Below are positions 11,117 through 22,592 of a DNA stretch of 64,000 nt, piece by piece. Made by a program: the position numbers and the translations under genes. Under the pieces are notes generated by a model. It searched no databases. It saw nothing but the letters and a program-made list of their open reading frames with translations, and was not told where the DNA came from. This DNA is from Naganishia liquefaciens (Eukaryota; Basidiomycota; Tremellomycetes; Filobasidiales; Filobasidiaceae). The stretch is taken from contig BLZA01000017.1 in NCBI GenBank assembly GCA_013423385.1, forward strand, positions 620,001 to 684,000, given 5' to 3'. How positions within the stretch are numbered: the first letter of the stretch is position 1; the number at the start of each line of letters is the position of its first letter.

Positions 11117-12451
11117 CTACAGCACCTCGACCAGTCCCTCGGCGATATACCGCTCAACAAGCTCATACCTCACCAGATGCATCGACCGCGCGTTCAGCCC
11201 CGCGCGTTCGCCGCTGTTCTCCGGGATCAAAGAAGCACCAAGCGTCAGTGGCTTTGTGCCCTCCTGACGAGCGATCGCCCACGGGACGTACGTGGAGAGC
11301 ACGAGATCGGGCAGGTCTTGTTTGACGTATATCAGCACCGGCGTCGTCTTGTCCGGTTTCCGGACTGGCGTCATGCGCACGAGGGGATTAGCGTGGTCGC
11401 TGTGTATTGACCGGAGCGCAACGTACCCATGGACCGCTGCGTGCCGAAATCCACGTCGAGTCCGCGTAATTTCTCCGGCAAGGACTGAAGCACGGATTCC
11501 GTATAGTGCGTGTGCAAGAGATGGGTGTATCTAGAGGGGGTGGGGGGTTGGGAATGAGGCTTTAGAGCGCTTGCGGAAGGGCGGGAGAGGAGGGGGGGCG
11601 TACTTTTGCGCGTGGGATAGTTCCAGTTGGGAGAGCAGGCGCTGGGCGTCGGGCGTAGTCGTAATGTATTGCGAGTACTTTTCCACCTGCGCGCAAAAGA
11701 GTCCCGTGGTTAGGTTCACACCCGGACTTTTTTTTTGTGCGCGCTCGCTCGCGCTCACCTTTGCCAAGCGACACCGCAAATACGCCCGGACCACATACCG
11801 CACCCTTTCCATCTCGGTCTGGACGACGATCAACTTGAAATGCTCCTCCTCGCTCGTCTTTGGGTCCCCGCGCAGCAACTCGAGCATCTCGCCTTGCTGG
11901 GCCAGCTTGTGCAGGCATTCTTCGACGAGGTCGCCTTGCCATGGCTGGATGTCGGGTGTCCCGCGCTCGCGCGTCCATGCGCGGATGAGGCGCGCCACGT
12001 CCGAGAGCGGTGTGTCCGAGTCCGAAGCGGCGGCGGCGGCGGCGGCGGCAGCGGCACCGGGGATGATGGACGGGGAAAAGTCTCCGCCGGGAACATGGCC
12101 GACGTGCGCATCATCATCCCACAACGACGTCTTGCCCGCACGCGTATAATCCGTCAACGCCGTCACCTCGCTATCCCCGCGCGACCTGTCCTCCAACAAG
12201 CTCGTCCCGTGGCCATTCCCATTCGCGGGCGAGGAAGGCCATGTGGAACTGGACGCGTGCGCGTTCAGTGGTTCGGTCGGCTGCTGGCGGAGATGACGTG
12301 CGAGTCGGGGTGCTGCACGGCCTGAGCGTCCGCGTGTGGCGGCTTGGTGGCGTGGGTGCGGGGCGTCTCTGCCGTCCGCGTCGTCGTCGCTGAAGAAGGA
12401 GGACATGAATGTGGTGTGCGGCGCTCCCCGTGAGGTTGAGCCAACGTCCAT
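11117..12451 (-). CDS. SLD5: GINS complex subunit Sld5
   Basis: Exons 12451-11759, 11686-11604, 11530-11427 and 11364-11117 total 1128 nt (375 aa). The core reads LIRAWTRERGTPDIQPWQ, then MERVRYVVRAYLRCRL, then KYTHLLHTHYTESVLQSLP across two splice junctions, then VRKPDKTTPVLIYV and a C-terminal domain ending ELVERYIAEGLVEVL, as in Sld5/Cdc105. Sld5 with Psf1-3 forms GINS, part of the CMG replicative helicase. The product is longer than yeast Sld5 because of an N-terminal extension of over 100 residues that is acidic, low in complexity and contains a run of nine or ten Ala encoded near 12025-12055. A second ATG at 12406 (MSSFFSDDDADG) is at least as likely to be the true start. It diverges from the Csc1-like gene across about 200 bp. 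Confidence 0.9.
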
Positions 12452-12651
12452 CGAACGCCCGCCCGCTCGCTCACCCGGTCTTGTGCGCGGTCGTGTCTCG
12501 ATTTTCGCGCGGAATATTCTCCCCTCCCTTTAAAAACGAGAAATTTCCCCGCCTGCGCCCCCCCCCTCTCCCCCTCCGCCCCGTATTTCCCGCCGTCCGC
12601 CCGTCTCCTCCTCCTCCTCCTCCTCCTCCTCGGCCCTCCTCGCCAGGCAAC
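12452..12651. promoter_or_regulatory. Compact bidirectional promoter with CT-rich tract
   Basis: Only 200 bp separate the SLD5 and Csc1-like start codons (245 bp if SLD5 starts at 12406). The Csc1-proximal half is an almost pure pyrimidine tract, including a CCT/TCC trinucleotide run at 12605-12632. CT-rich leaders near start sites are common in basidiomycete genes. No TATA box is evident. Confidence 0.6.
12605..12632. repeat. CCT trinucleotide microsatellite
   Basis: About nine copies of a CTC/CCT unit lie in the 5' leader of the Csc1-like gene, 20-45 bases before its ATG. The tract is part of a wider pyrimidine-rich leader. Confidence 0.85.
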
Positions 12652-15600
12652 ATGGCCGCCCCGACCACCACCATCACCACCACCACTACAACCTACACCC
12701 TCACATCCCTCTCCCTCTCCACCACCGCCACCACCGCCCCGCATCCCTCGCAGACCATTCTCCCGGGCCTGCCCAACTCGCGCGACTATTCGGGGCCCTG
12801 GTTCCGCACCCAGCTCCTCCTCTCGCTCTCGCTCGGCGCATTCTCATGCCTCGTATTCACCATCTTGCGGCGTCGATGGCGCAGGATCTACATGCCCCGG
12901 GCCTTGCTCCATGCGGCTGATCCGGCGGATCCAGCATCGCAGGCGGAACGCCAGCAGGGCCCGCTCGGCTGGATCGTGCCCACATGGCGCGTCAGTGATC
13001 GCACCATGCTCGATACCGTCGGGCTCGACGCCGTCGTCTTCCTCGACTTTATGAAGACGAGTGCCGTCTTCTTTGGCGTGTGTGCCGTCAGTGCCGCCGT
13101 CGTGTTGATGCCGATCAACTGGACGAGGCATGGCAGTACGGATTCCGACACGGATGTGCCCGGGAATGACGACGGCGAGCAGGATCAAGTCGTGGCCTTG
13201 CTTGCGCGCCATCACCACCACCACCGACACATCGGCAACCCGCATCTCCCATCCAACGCAACACGCAACCCGACACTGCTCGACATCATTATCGATCCGC
13301 AGACCACCACGTCCCTCCACTTGCTCTTTACCTACTTTTTCTGCATGCTCGCGCTCTACCTCTTTCACCGCAACTACCACCGCTTCCTCCTCGCCAAGCA
13401 AAATTTCAGCATATCCCGCAAGGCCTCGGTCCCCGCGCGGACCGTCCTCGTCTCGGCCATCCCGCGCCCGCTCCGGAGCGAACGCGCCCTGAAGCGATAC
13501 TTTGAGACCACGTGCGGCTGGGCCGTCGAGAGTGTTCAGATCGTGCGACACGTCGGCGCCGACTTGCGCGAAGCACTGCGGAGGCGGGATCGCGCAATGC
13601 GGGAGTTGGAGAGGGCCTGGTGGGCGTACAAGGGGGATTCCGATACGGGTAGGATTCGGCTCGATGGTGAGGGCGCAAACGAGGGCGAGGACGCGCAGGT
13701 GTCGAGTAGTGGCGGGTCGAGTGGCGCAGTCTCGAGGGATGGATCGCGCGCGCGGACGCGGCAAGGGTCGCGTGTGGCGTCCGAGGTCGACCTGTTGGAT
13801 CCATTCGCAACGACACGTTCCGACGTGCCGAGTCTCCGCGGCGGCGAGTCCCCTCCGTCGCCGCACGGGCAAGGAGCTAGATTAGAGGTGCCCGTCGTCA
13901 TGGATGATCCCGACGACCCTTCGCCCAACTGGGGGGAAGTCCGCACGTCGCACGATCTCCCGACGACCGGCCACCCATTCGCCATCGCTGTCCCGCCCGA
14001 ATCGCCCACACCCCCGGCGCCGCAGCCCGCCAGTCGGCCGACCACGCGCGTCCCACCGGCATCGCTTCCGCTCAACCTGCCTTTGATCGGCACCAAAGTC
14101 GACGCCATCACCCACTGGCAAGCGGCATTCGACGCCGCCGATGCCGAGGTACGGCGTATCAGGAAAGCACACGAGGCGGATTGGCAAGGCGATGTCGTCT
14201 TTGCGCGGCAAGAGGTCGCCGCGGAATGCGAGGATGACACCTCGGCGGCGGACGGCGCACAGGCGGACAATCCCTCACAGGCGGGATGGCTGAGCGGATG
14301 GATGGGCGCCAAAGACGATGAGCAGGGGTTTGCGCGCGTGCGGTTGACCGAAGAAGGGCGTGCCAGGGTGTCGGATTCGGAAGGCGAGGATGAACGGCGT
14401 GAGGATCGACCGAGCGAGGCTGCGCCGCGGAATGGTGCCGCAAGTCTGCGCAAGGACCAGTGGCGGCCGAGCGGCGAGGCGTTTGTCACGTTTGACAGCA
14501 TCAAGAGTGCCGTACGTCCCCCTCCCCCTCCCCCTTCCCGTTTCCCCCTCTTTCCAACCCGTTGCGCGCCCGCTGAACCCGTACTACAGGAACTCGCAGC
14601 GCAGGTCGTACACTACCCGGAACACTCGCAATGCCGGACGGCGCTCGCGCCCGATCCGGACGACATCGTGTGGCGCAACATGGGCAAGAGCCCGCGCGAG
14701 CGATTTGTGCGCAAGATGCTCGTCTGGGCGGCCACGGCGATCATTCTCTTGTTTTGGATTCGTGAGTGCCGCCCTCCCTGCGCGGGGTACGGGTCACCGA
14801 TGAGAAAGGCTGATTGTGCTTCTGCGGGCAGCGCCCGTCGCGGCCGTGGCGACACTCTTGTCATTCAGCGAGATCGAACGGCTCTTTCCCTGGCTTGCAC
14901 ACCTCATCGAGGCTTCCCCGACTATCGGTGCCCTCGTACAGACGACGCTGCCTTCCTTGGCCATCATCATCTTCAACGCTGCCTTGCCGTACGTCTTTGA
15001 ATGGCTCTGCTACTGGCAGGGCTTCAGGAGTAAATCCGAAATTGCGAATTCCATCTTGAAAAAGTATGTTCCGGCGCACACGCTTCGAGGTGCGCAACGC
15101 TAACGATTCGCCACAGGTATACGATATTCCTGATCATTACGACCATCTTCATCTTCCTCCTCGTGTCCACCATCTGGGCCATCTTTCTCGATCTCGCAGG
15201 TTCGCCCCAAAAGGCAAGCTCATCGCTCGCTCGCACGCTCGGTCCTTTCTAATACTTTGACAGATCCCGGAAAAGCTCGCGCGCGCCCTCACACAGCAAA
15301 ATGCGCGGGCGTTTGCCATGTCGTTTGTGTTGCTTCAAGGCATCGGTATTATGCCGCTGCAACTTCTTAACGTCGGCTCGCTCTTCTGGATCGGCGTGTA
15401 CCGTGCCCTTTTCCGGCTTACGCCTAGAGGTGAGTTTGCGCTTGTCGTCGCACGAATGGCGTCTGACCCTGCCTAGAACTCGTCGAGCTGTATGCGCCCC
15501 CGAGCGTCAACTATGGGATGATCTACCCGCCGGCCATTCTCGTCTTCATCTTCACCTTGACGGATTCCGTCATCTCGCCCTTGATTCTCATCTTTGGCGC

Positions 15601-16168
15601 ATTGTACTTTACCGTTGGCTGTAAGTGAGCCTACCTGCCACCCAGGATCTAGCTGATTTCGCGTGCAGATCTCGTGTACAAGTACAAGTTGATCTATGGT
15701 AAGCCCCTCTCCAGCGCCTAAACTCGCCTCTGACGTTTCGTCCAGTCTTTGTCAACCCGTACGAAAGCACCGGCGAAGCCTGGCCGACAACATTCGCTCG
15801 ACTGGTCTGGGGCATCGTCCTCTTTGAACTTTTCATGCTCGGCTTATTTGCGGCCCGTCAGTCGTGGTTCGCCGCGACGGCGCTCGTCCCGCTGTTGTTG
15901 GGCACGATCGCCTGGAGTTGGACCGTTCGAGAGGATTGCCGCGGCTTGAGTCAGCATACTCCGCTGGCGACGATTGCTGCCGCCGAGGCTGAGCGGGTAA
16001 GTCTTACGATTAGTTGCGAAGACGGCTCTGACAGTATTGGTACAGGGAGACCACGAGCGACCGATCTCCATCCGATACAGCAAAAAACATCATCTGACGT
16101 ACCGCCAGCAAGAGCTAGCAGATCGCCTGCCAAAGCCATGGATAGCAGCAGCATCGACCGAGACGTAG
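12652..16168 (+). CDS. Csc1/TMEM63-like osmosensitive cation channel
   Basis: Nine exons: 12652-14511, 14590-14761, 14832-15063, 15117-15213, 15264-15429, 15477-15620, 15669-15698, 15746-15996 and 16046-16168 (3075 nt, 1024 aa). The family order is clear: an N-terminal membrane segment (LLLSLSLGAFSCLVFTIL), the 14-3-3-like cytosolic domain, SEAFVTF-like motif (GEAFVTFDSIKSA), DIVWRNMGKS, then the DUF221 membrane core with LLQGIGIMPLQLLN, SVNYGMIYPPAILVF and VYKYKLIYVFVNPYESTG. Csc1/OSCA/TMEM63 proteins are stretch- or osmolarity-gated cation channels. Here the first cytosolic loop has a very long Ser/Pro/acidic insert (about 13660-14460), and the N-terminus is Thr-rich. The fourth intron (15214-15263) begins with GC; only this choice restores the conserved SPQ-IPE-LA sequence. 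Long open frames on the opposite strand here are GC-driven shadows. Confidence 0.92.
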
Positions 16169-16284
16169 CTAGCTTGACATTGATGTAGCGTAATGAATCA
16201 TGAATATAATGCATGCACGGAAACGCCGTGCTTCTTTCTGCAGTCTCGCTATTGTTCACTACCTGCGACCTAGATTCCCTTCCG

Positions 16285-19200
16285 TTACCAGATATCGCAC
16301 CTCTTCTTGGGATTCATCTACGCAAAAAATCAGCCTCGCCGTTGCAGAAAACCAGTCCGCACTTACTGGAGACCCGACGGGACAGTTGAAGACTTCGGCA
16401 AACGTCTTGAATCCGCTCAATTGTCCGTTACTTCGGTACTGATTGGGAGAGTGAGGGTCGGTTCGAATGCGGGAGAGCGCGGCTGCAGGCTTGATAAGCT
16501 GCGCCCAGACTCGAGAAGACGAGATGAAGAAGAGTTGTTCTCTGTAAGAGGCGTGAGTACTTGGCCAAACTCGCACGCCTTCAAACTCACTCGGTATACT
16601 TGAGTCCCGGCAACTTGGGGTTCTTCACGTCGGCCGAAAGCTTCTTCCAAGCACAGTATGCAAACGTGATGCCCGAATCTCCAAGATCCTCTCCGTTGGT
16701 CAACTGCGAGCCTGATAGTCAGCGATATTCCCCCAACTGGAGACGAGACTCACGTTGCCGTTGATATGAACCGGCTTTCCGTCCGGACCCTCGATTGTGT
16801 AATTCGAGTACTGGCGAGCGAGGCATTGCGCCTTTTCCTTGAATGCCTTGACGGTCGTATTGGTCCACCAGTCGCGTAGTCTTCCTCGTTCGTCATACTG
16901 CGCGCCGGTGTTGTCAAAGGCATGGCTGAGTTCATGGGCAGCGACAGACCCAAAGGCACCGTAGTTGAGGTAATCGGGCCAAGAGGCGCTGAAGAAGGGT
17001 GGCTGCAAGATACCAGCAGGGAAAACGATTTCTCCGTCGGGTGGCGAGTAGTAGGCATTGACAAGCTGGGGAACCATCTCCCAGCTGCCGCGTGAACGGG
17101 TATTGCCTAGTTGGGCCCAGGTCCGTGTCTCGTCGAGAATCCTAGCGCGGAGGCCGTTGGCGAAAAAGTCGTGGTCGATCGGGAGCGGCGCAAAGTATCG
17201 TTCGAGGGCGACGGCACTCGAGACGTTGGGTGTCGTCGGGTAGCCGACCTTGACGAGCATTGTCTCCGCCTAGAATGGGGTTAGCATGGCCAAATAAAGC
17301 GCCGGTCTGCATACCTTCAACTGAGCAGCCTTGGCGCTTTCCTTATCCATCCAAGGAACCGAGGGCAACCTGGCCTTGAATGCATCAATGATATCGTAGA
17401 TGACCTTTTCCGCTTTTTCCTTGCTGTCGCCTGCAAACTTGCGATCCACAAACTCCTTGCCGCCCAAGAACCCAAGACCGGTCTGACTGTCGACGACTGC
17501 CTGACAAAAGAGCTGTCGATCCTCGGGCGTGCCAGGCTTGATACCCTGCAACAGCTCTTGCAGTCGACGAGTGGCCAGGCGCACAGGCGTCTGCGGTCCG
17601 AGCAGGGTCGAGTAGGACAAACCGAATCGAGCCGCAAAGTAAGCCGAGACGACGTGATCGGGAGTCTTGGCGAGGAGCTTGTGGACGGCGGCAATGTAGG
17701 GAGGATGAGTGACGACGATCTTTTCAGGGAATTTCCGAGTGTTGAATGTCGAGATGTACGCCGACAAGTCCATAAAGGAAAGTTCCTTGGAAACGTTTGC
17801 AAAAGGATAAGGATTGTACGAAAAGGTCGGGTTGAACAAGTCCTCGCTATAACACGTGTCAGCCCGTGTCGGCTTCTCCCTTTGCCTCTACTCACATATC
17901 GGCACCCGCTCGCATCAACGCTCGCTCGAGCCTGACAACATCCTTGGCCAACGCCTTGATCTGCTTGGCAAACTTTTTCTTGTCAATCTTCTTGCCGCTC
18001 TTCTTGCCCAACTTGGCATCGCCGTTCCCATCGAGATGTTTCTTGACGGGAGTCGGGTGGGCGAGTTCGGCAAGAACGTCGGCGACGACTCGGGTGTAAA
18101 AGTCGAGGATGGGCTTCTCCTCGTAGTATTCCTATTATCCGAGCGTGAGTGGCGAGGTGAATGACAACAGTGCCAGGACTTACTTTGGAAGGAAGTCCGC
18201 CCGAAGTCTGGTACATGAAGAGTTCTTGCACTTGAGGATCTTCACCGCCAGCATCACCCTCGATAGCAAATCCGAGAAGAGCATCAACGCCTACAGGCAC
18301 GTCAGCGGTGCTGCACGATCAGTCGAATCACGCACGTACTTCGTGAATGAGTAAACGCAAGGGCCTCGGTCAAGGCTTCCTTCTTGCTCTTGCTGTACTC
18401 GTCGACAGGCCCCGTCATCGCTTGCACGGCCTTGTCAACATTGACAGGCACAACAGGGCTGCGCTTTGCCTGTTGAGCGAGTTCTGCTCGGAATTTCAAT
18501 TCCTCTGGGACAACGTAGTCGGCGGTATAGGCGCCCTCCCAGTCGTCCGAATCGACGGCGGCAACGGACGGGTGCGTGGGGAGGTAGAATGGTCCGAGGA
18601 TACGTTCGATTTCGTCAACGAGGGCCAAGAGTGGCTCCGTGCCTCGTGCGTTGATGGTTTCCTGTATCGACCCAAGGTATCAGGATATCGCTGCATAAAA
18701 GGAGCGGACACCGACTCACCACATCCATGCACGCGGCATAGCCAGTGCGAAGTTTCTTCAGGTTGGCTACCTCGGCACGCTTCTCATCGTCTTCCTCATC
18801 TGAGAAAGCGAGCGTGGGTTCGTCCTTGCCCTGGAGAATATCGAGGATGACCTTGCGGTTTTCGTCTTGCAACTCGGTGAACGTGCCATAGACGGCCCGA
18901 TCCGCGGGAAGCGAATGCGAAGCGAGCCATCCACCGTCTGGAAAGAATCAGCTCCAAGCTACAGGTCGACTTCCCTTTGAGTTACCCACTTGCAAATGAA
19001 TAAAAGTCCTGACAGGGATCAACCGACTCGTCCAAGCTCTGCAAGATATTCGAAGCCAACAAGACACATTCCTTTGTCAAACAAGTCTCGTCCGCGTGTC
19101 CAGGCTTGCCCGTGTGCGTCGGCGCAGGCGGGAAAGGCCTCTGCCCGCCGCCGCCCGGCGTCGTCGTCGTCGTCGTCGGAATCACTCGGCTCGTCGTCGC

Positions 19201-19548
19201 GAATACGGTGCTCGTCGCCGCCGCCGACGAAGTAACTCGCACGGGGGGCCGATGATGTTCCTTGTCCAATCGATTCTTGGTACCGACAAAGAGCCCGATG
19301 AATGTCGCGGCGAGGAGAAGCAGCAAGATGGCGAGCGCCGTCAATACTTTCTCGAGAAACGTCAGGCCGCGAGAGGGGCTCGTAAAAGGGTGACGGTGGT
19401 GCGTGTGGGCGTGGGCGTCGATGGGGACGCCTTCGCCGGTGGGATCCAGCAAGGGCGCTGTCTCTGCGGGCACATCAGCGGGACCTCGGGGGGGCCAAAA
19501 AAAAAAGAGTCTGGACTGACCCTCGTCTGCCGAGGCTCTTGCGGACAT
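16285..19548 (-). CDS. Membrane-anchored M13 zinc metallopeptidase (neprilysin/ECE type)
   Basis: Ten or eleven exons run from ATG at 19548 to TAA at 16285. A cytosolic tail of about 60 residues precedes one membrane segment (VLTALAILLLLLAATFIGLFV, type II), then a Thr-rich stalk and the M13 N-domain beginning VDPCQDFYSFASG. The catalytic half shows VNAYYSPPDGEIVFPAGIL, the zinc motif HELSH (about 16920), the third-ligand motif GEDLGDSG (split by an intron near 16750) and the C-terminal NCPVGSPMNPKKRCDIW. Such enzymes cut peptides outside the cell or in the secretory lumen. A Lys-rich insert lies near 18000. The segment 19520-19464 (57 nt) looks like an intron with GTCAGT donor, T tract and CAG acceptor, but it is also open and in frame, so it may be retained. 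The last coding exon is only 10 codons. Confidence 0.92.
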
Positions 19549-19771
19549 GTTGATGGTTGTGAGTGAAAAGGGTCGACCGGGGTGCCAACGACCGCTCCAT
19601 CCTTGTGCCTTTCCGTGACTCGCCCCGCCGCGGCTGACCGCGCGGCCACGCGGGGCGCGGATGACGAATGGATGGATTCGAATCTCGGCGCTGGCCGGGA
19701 CGCAGTCAAAGGGAAATCAGGTGGATATCATCATGCCCTCGCGGCCTATATTTCCTTCACGCCAATACATC

Positions 19772-21481
19772 CTACGCCTCATCCCGCAGCGCGGCGTCCA
19801 CCGTCGTCCTCAGTCCGTCGAACGCCTCCCCAAGCTTGGCGCCCGCCTCTCGTCCCCGCACATTCAACGGATGCTCTGCAAACTCCTTGCCAATTTCCTC
19901 GGCCTCGTCCTTCCAGCCTCCCTGCAGCCATTTTTTGCCCCGGTCCGTGGAACCCGTGATGAGCTTTTCCGCACGGTCCCAGTTCGATGCGTCGCCGTAG
20001 CCACAGAAGGACAGGACCACACGCTTTTAAAAAGCGATTCAGCAAAAAGGGCACTTGTAGAGATGCGCCGGTCGTCGTTGCGGACTCACAGGCGGCACAG
20101 TCAATCGTCCAATCTTGAAGCAATAGGAAGACACCGCCAAACAATGCAGCACGCTTCCATCCGATCGCACCTGTTGCGCAACCCGCTTCGTAATCTGCTC
20201 ATGCATGGCGTTGCCATTAGCATTTCCGTTTCCGTTCGTCGTTGGCGTCGCAACGCCCGAAGAGCTGACAGATCCCGAAAGAACGTCATTCATCACTGAT
20301 TGCACGGCGGGGTGCTTCGAGTCAGAGGATTCCGCCTGCAAGGCCGACGTCGGCTTGGGCGGTGTCGACTTGTCGGATTTGCGACTCGAGGCTCCGCGTT
20401 TGGGATATGACACGAATTCAGCGACCAGGTATAGCTGGCGAATAACATCGTCAATCTCCTCGGCTTTCACGCGCTGGCCAAACCCAGAGAGACGCTTACC
20501 CATTTCTCCTCGAAGCCGCCGACAGAGAGATGGATCTCGTAATCCGAGAGCATTGGAATCTCCTTCAAGTACTGATAACTGCCGGCTACAAGGCACAAGA
20601 TGTCAGCACAATCCTCCTCTCGGAGATCCCTCACTTACCTCCGAGCGCCATCCAGCCGCCGGGCGCAAAGAAGGGTGAAAACGCTTCGACGCATGCCTGC
20701 ATCCGGGCATAGTCCAGGTTCTTGAGGCGGGGCATAAGTCTTTCTCTCCGTGGCTGATATCCAAGAGCCTTACCTTGGCATAGGAAGAGTTTGAAAGATG
20801 CTTGTTGTAGTCGCCTTTGAAGACGTTAGCGTTTGGGGAACAGCCGCTCAAGTACTTGCCACTCACAGTCATCATAATAAGCGTGACACTTTTTCCTGCT
20901 GACGACTTTTGAAAAGTCGACAAACTTCTCCCCCTTGAACGGATCGCTCTGAATCATCTTCTGCACCTTTGGGTCCTTCTTATCCTCCGTGGTAAACAGC
21001 CCGAGGTTCCAGTAATACGGCTTGAGTCCCTTGCGCTTGGCCTGGATGTGGCCCCAGATAGCGGGCCACCATAATTTGACTGTGCATCGTCGACGTTGAT
21101 CAGCGAATGCAAGTTGCAACGGATGAGATATACTTACCATGCCAAACGAATGGCCAGCTCTTGGCGTTAAAGAGGAGCAGCACGAGCGCCAGGTACTTTA
21201 CTGTCAAGGTACATAATGAGCACCGTCTTCACATCTTTTGCGGAAATAGGTCTAATAACCTCCAGACAGCAACCGCGCTACTTACCAGGTTTCGGAATGA
21301 AAGGGAAGATGCTATACTGCCCACTCCAGAGCCACTTGTAAAGCACCGCGCCGACATTGCTCGTGCTAACGGCGTTCCGCGATGTCGTAACAGTTGACAT
21401 AATACCGGAGGCGTTGACAGTGGTGACGGGTATACGCTGGAGTCCAATCCAGGACAGACATGTGTCCAGAAGCGACGACAT
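19772..21481 (-). CDS. Thioesterase-like hot-dog protein (4HBT_2 / THEM6-like)
   Basis: The gene starts at ATG 21481 (MSSLLDTCLSW) and ends at 19772. Exons begin 21481-21286 and 21200-21138; at least three more follow. An N-terminal hydrophobic, Trp-rich region (KYLALVLLLFNAKSWPFVW) may associate with membranes. The hot-dog region contains VVSRKKCHAYYDDCDYNKHLSNSSYAKN in pieces joined over introns, with the HLSNSSYAK turn typical of 4-hydroxybenzoyl-CoA thioesterase-like folds, then NLDYARMQAC and MLSDYEIHLSVGGFEEKW. A Ser/Pro/Gly/Asn-rich insert sits before the last exon, where PPRVVLSFCGYGDASNW joins across an intron with GTGAGT donor. The family is presumed to act on acyl-CoA or acyl-ACP, but the substrate is unknown. 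Gene symbol not assigned. Confidence 0.75.
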
Positions 21482-22592
21482 ATTTTGCTCAAAGAGTGGG
21501 ATTATATCGCCGTCGCGGGATGACGAACACGGTAACGTCGATTGTCTCGGCGCGCGATCCCCGTCCAGAAAAGCTTATGTCAGGTGTAAAGCTCGGCGGT
21601 ATTGTTCGTCACAAGATTGCTCTGCCAAGGGATATGCCAGGGCCGTGACAAGTCTGATATATAGCGACGCAAATGTCGAAAGGTCGACGTAATGACTATG
21701 AGATTTTCCTGCCCCATCGAGCGGCGACGGGGATCAACTTTCGGATGGAAGAACTGCTGAAAGGTCGTCTAAGCGAGTGAGCAGAGAACGCGAAGCGCGC
21801 ATTATCAATTCAAAGACGACAGCGGTGTCATCACAGGAAGCCTGCCTTCTATCAAAAGTCGTTCAGCGGCCCCATTTCCTCATTCTGACGTCCCGACCAC
21901 AGCATGACCATTCCCCGCTGAAATCTTCAGGGTCGATGCGATGCGCGAATTGAACGGCCCCAAGCAAAGCTGCCCACGGCTGCCAATGCCCGCGCGAATT
22001 CGCAAGATTTTGCCAAATGGCGGCCACATTGCGGCCACATGGCGGGCGGAGGCTTTCTCGCGTCGGCGGGATCGGATAAGGGGTCTATCAAGTAGCCGGT
22101 CTGCAAACACCATTAGCTGGACCATTTACGCCTTGGTCTGTACGTAGGACGATGTAAGCGATGCAGTATCGGAGATGGCTAAGCTGATCGCTAGTAGTTG
22201 CATAGCTCCTTTACACGCTATCACGCTTCCATCATCTATGAAGTTTGCTATGCCCGAGAATCGACTTGATCTCAATAGCCGTTGAGACCAAAAGCCAAAG
22301 TAGGTGCGCACGGGCGGCTATCACTGAGAGAGATCGCTCAGCGGATAACGTCGAGCATCGTCCTGTGGGACAGTTGATTGCATGGCATAGTGACAGCTGC
22401 GAGCTACAATGTTTCCTATCAGACTGGTTCTTTGTCACGCTCGTTTAACGGGCAGCCATCTGGCGGGCGCCCACTATCAAACAGAACTTTCTTTCATATC
22501 CACAACAATCAATCAAGTAAATCCATCCAAATACAACAACCAAAAAAATCGAACAGCTTCACATGCGTCGCCGATAGATGTTCGAAAAACGG
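21482..22592. other. Intergenic region without a recognised gene
   Basis: About 1.1 kb lies upstream of the thioesterase gene and downstream of the SCP2 gene. Short open frames of 60-90 codons occur on both strands, but none has domain-like sequence or joins to others by splicing. A small imperfect direct repeat of a GCGGCCACAT unit occurs near 22021-22041. The left part should carry the thioesterase promoter. Confidence 0.5.

Noticed and set aside
12409-12651. N-terminal extension of the Csc1-like frame upstream of the ATG at 12652
   Set aside because: It overlaps the SLD5 coding sequence and leader and reads through pyrimidine repeats; family proteins start close to the first membrane segment.
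13536-14504. A 322-codon open frame antisense to the Csc1-like gene
   Set aside because: The coding strand is very GC-rich and codon-biased, which opens the opposite frames. The product is Ser/Arg/Ala-rich with no domain, and the plus-strand protein is clearly conserved.
15200-15263. GT-AG intron from 15200 in the Csc1-like gene
   Set aside because: It shifts the frame and destroys the conserved IPEKLARAL sequence; the GC donor at 15214 keeps it.
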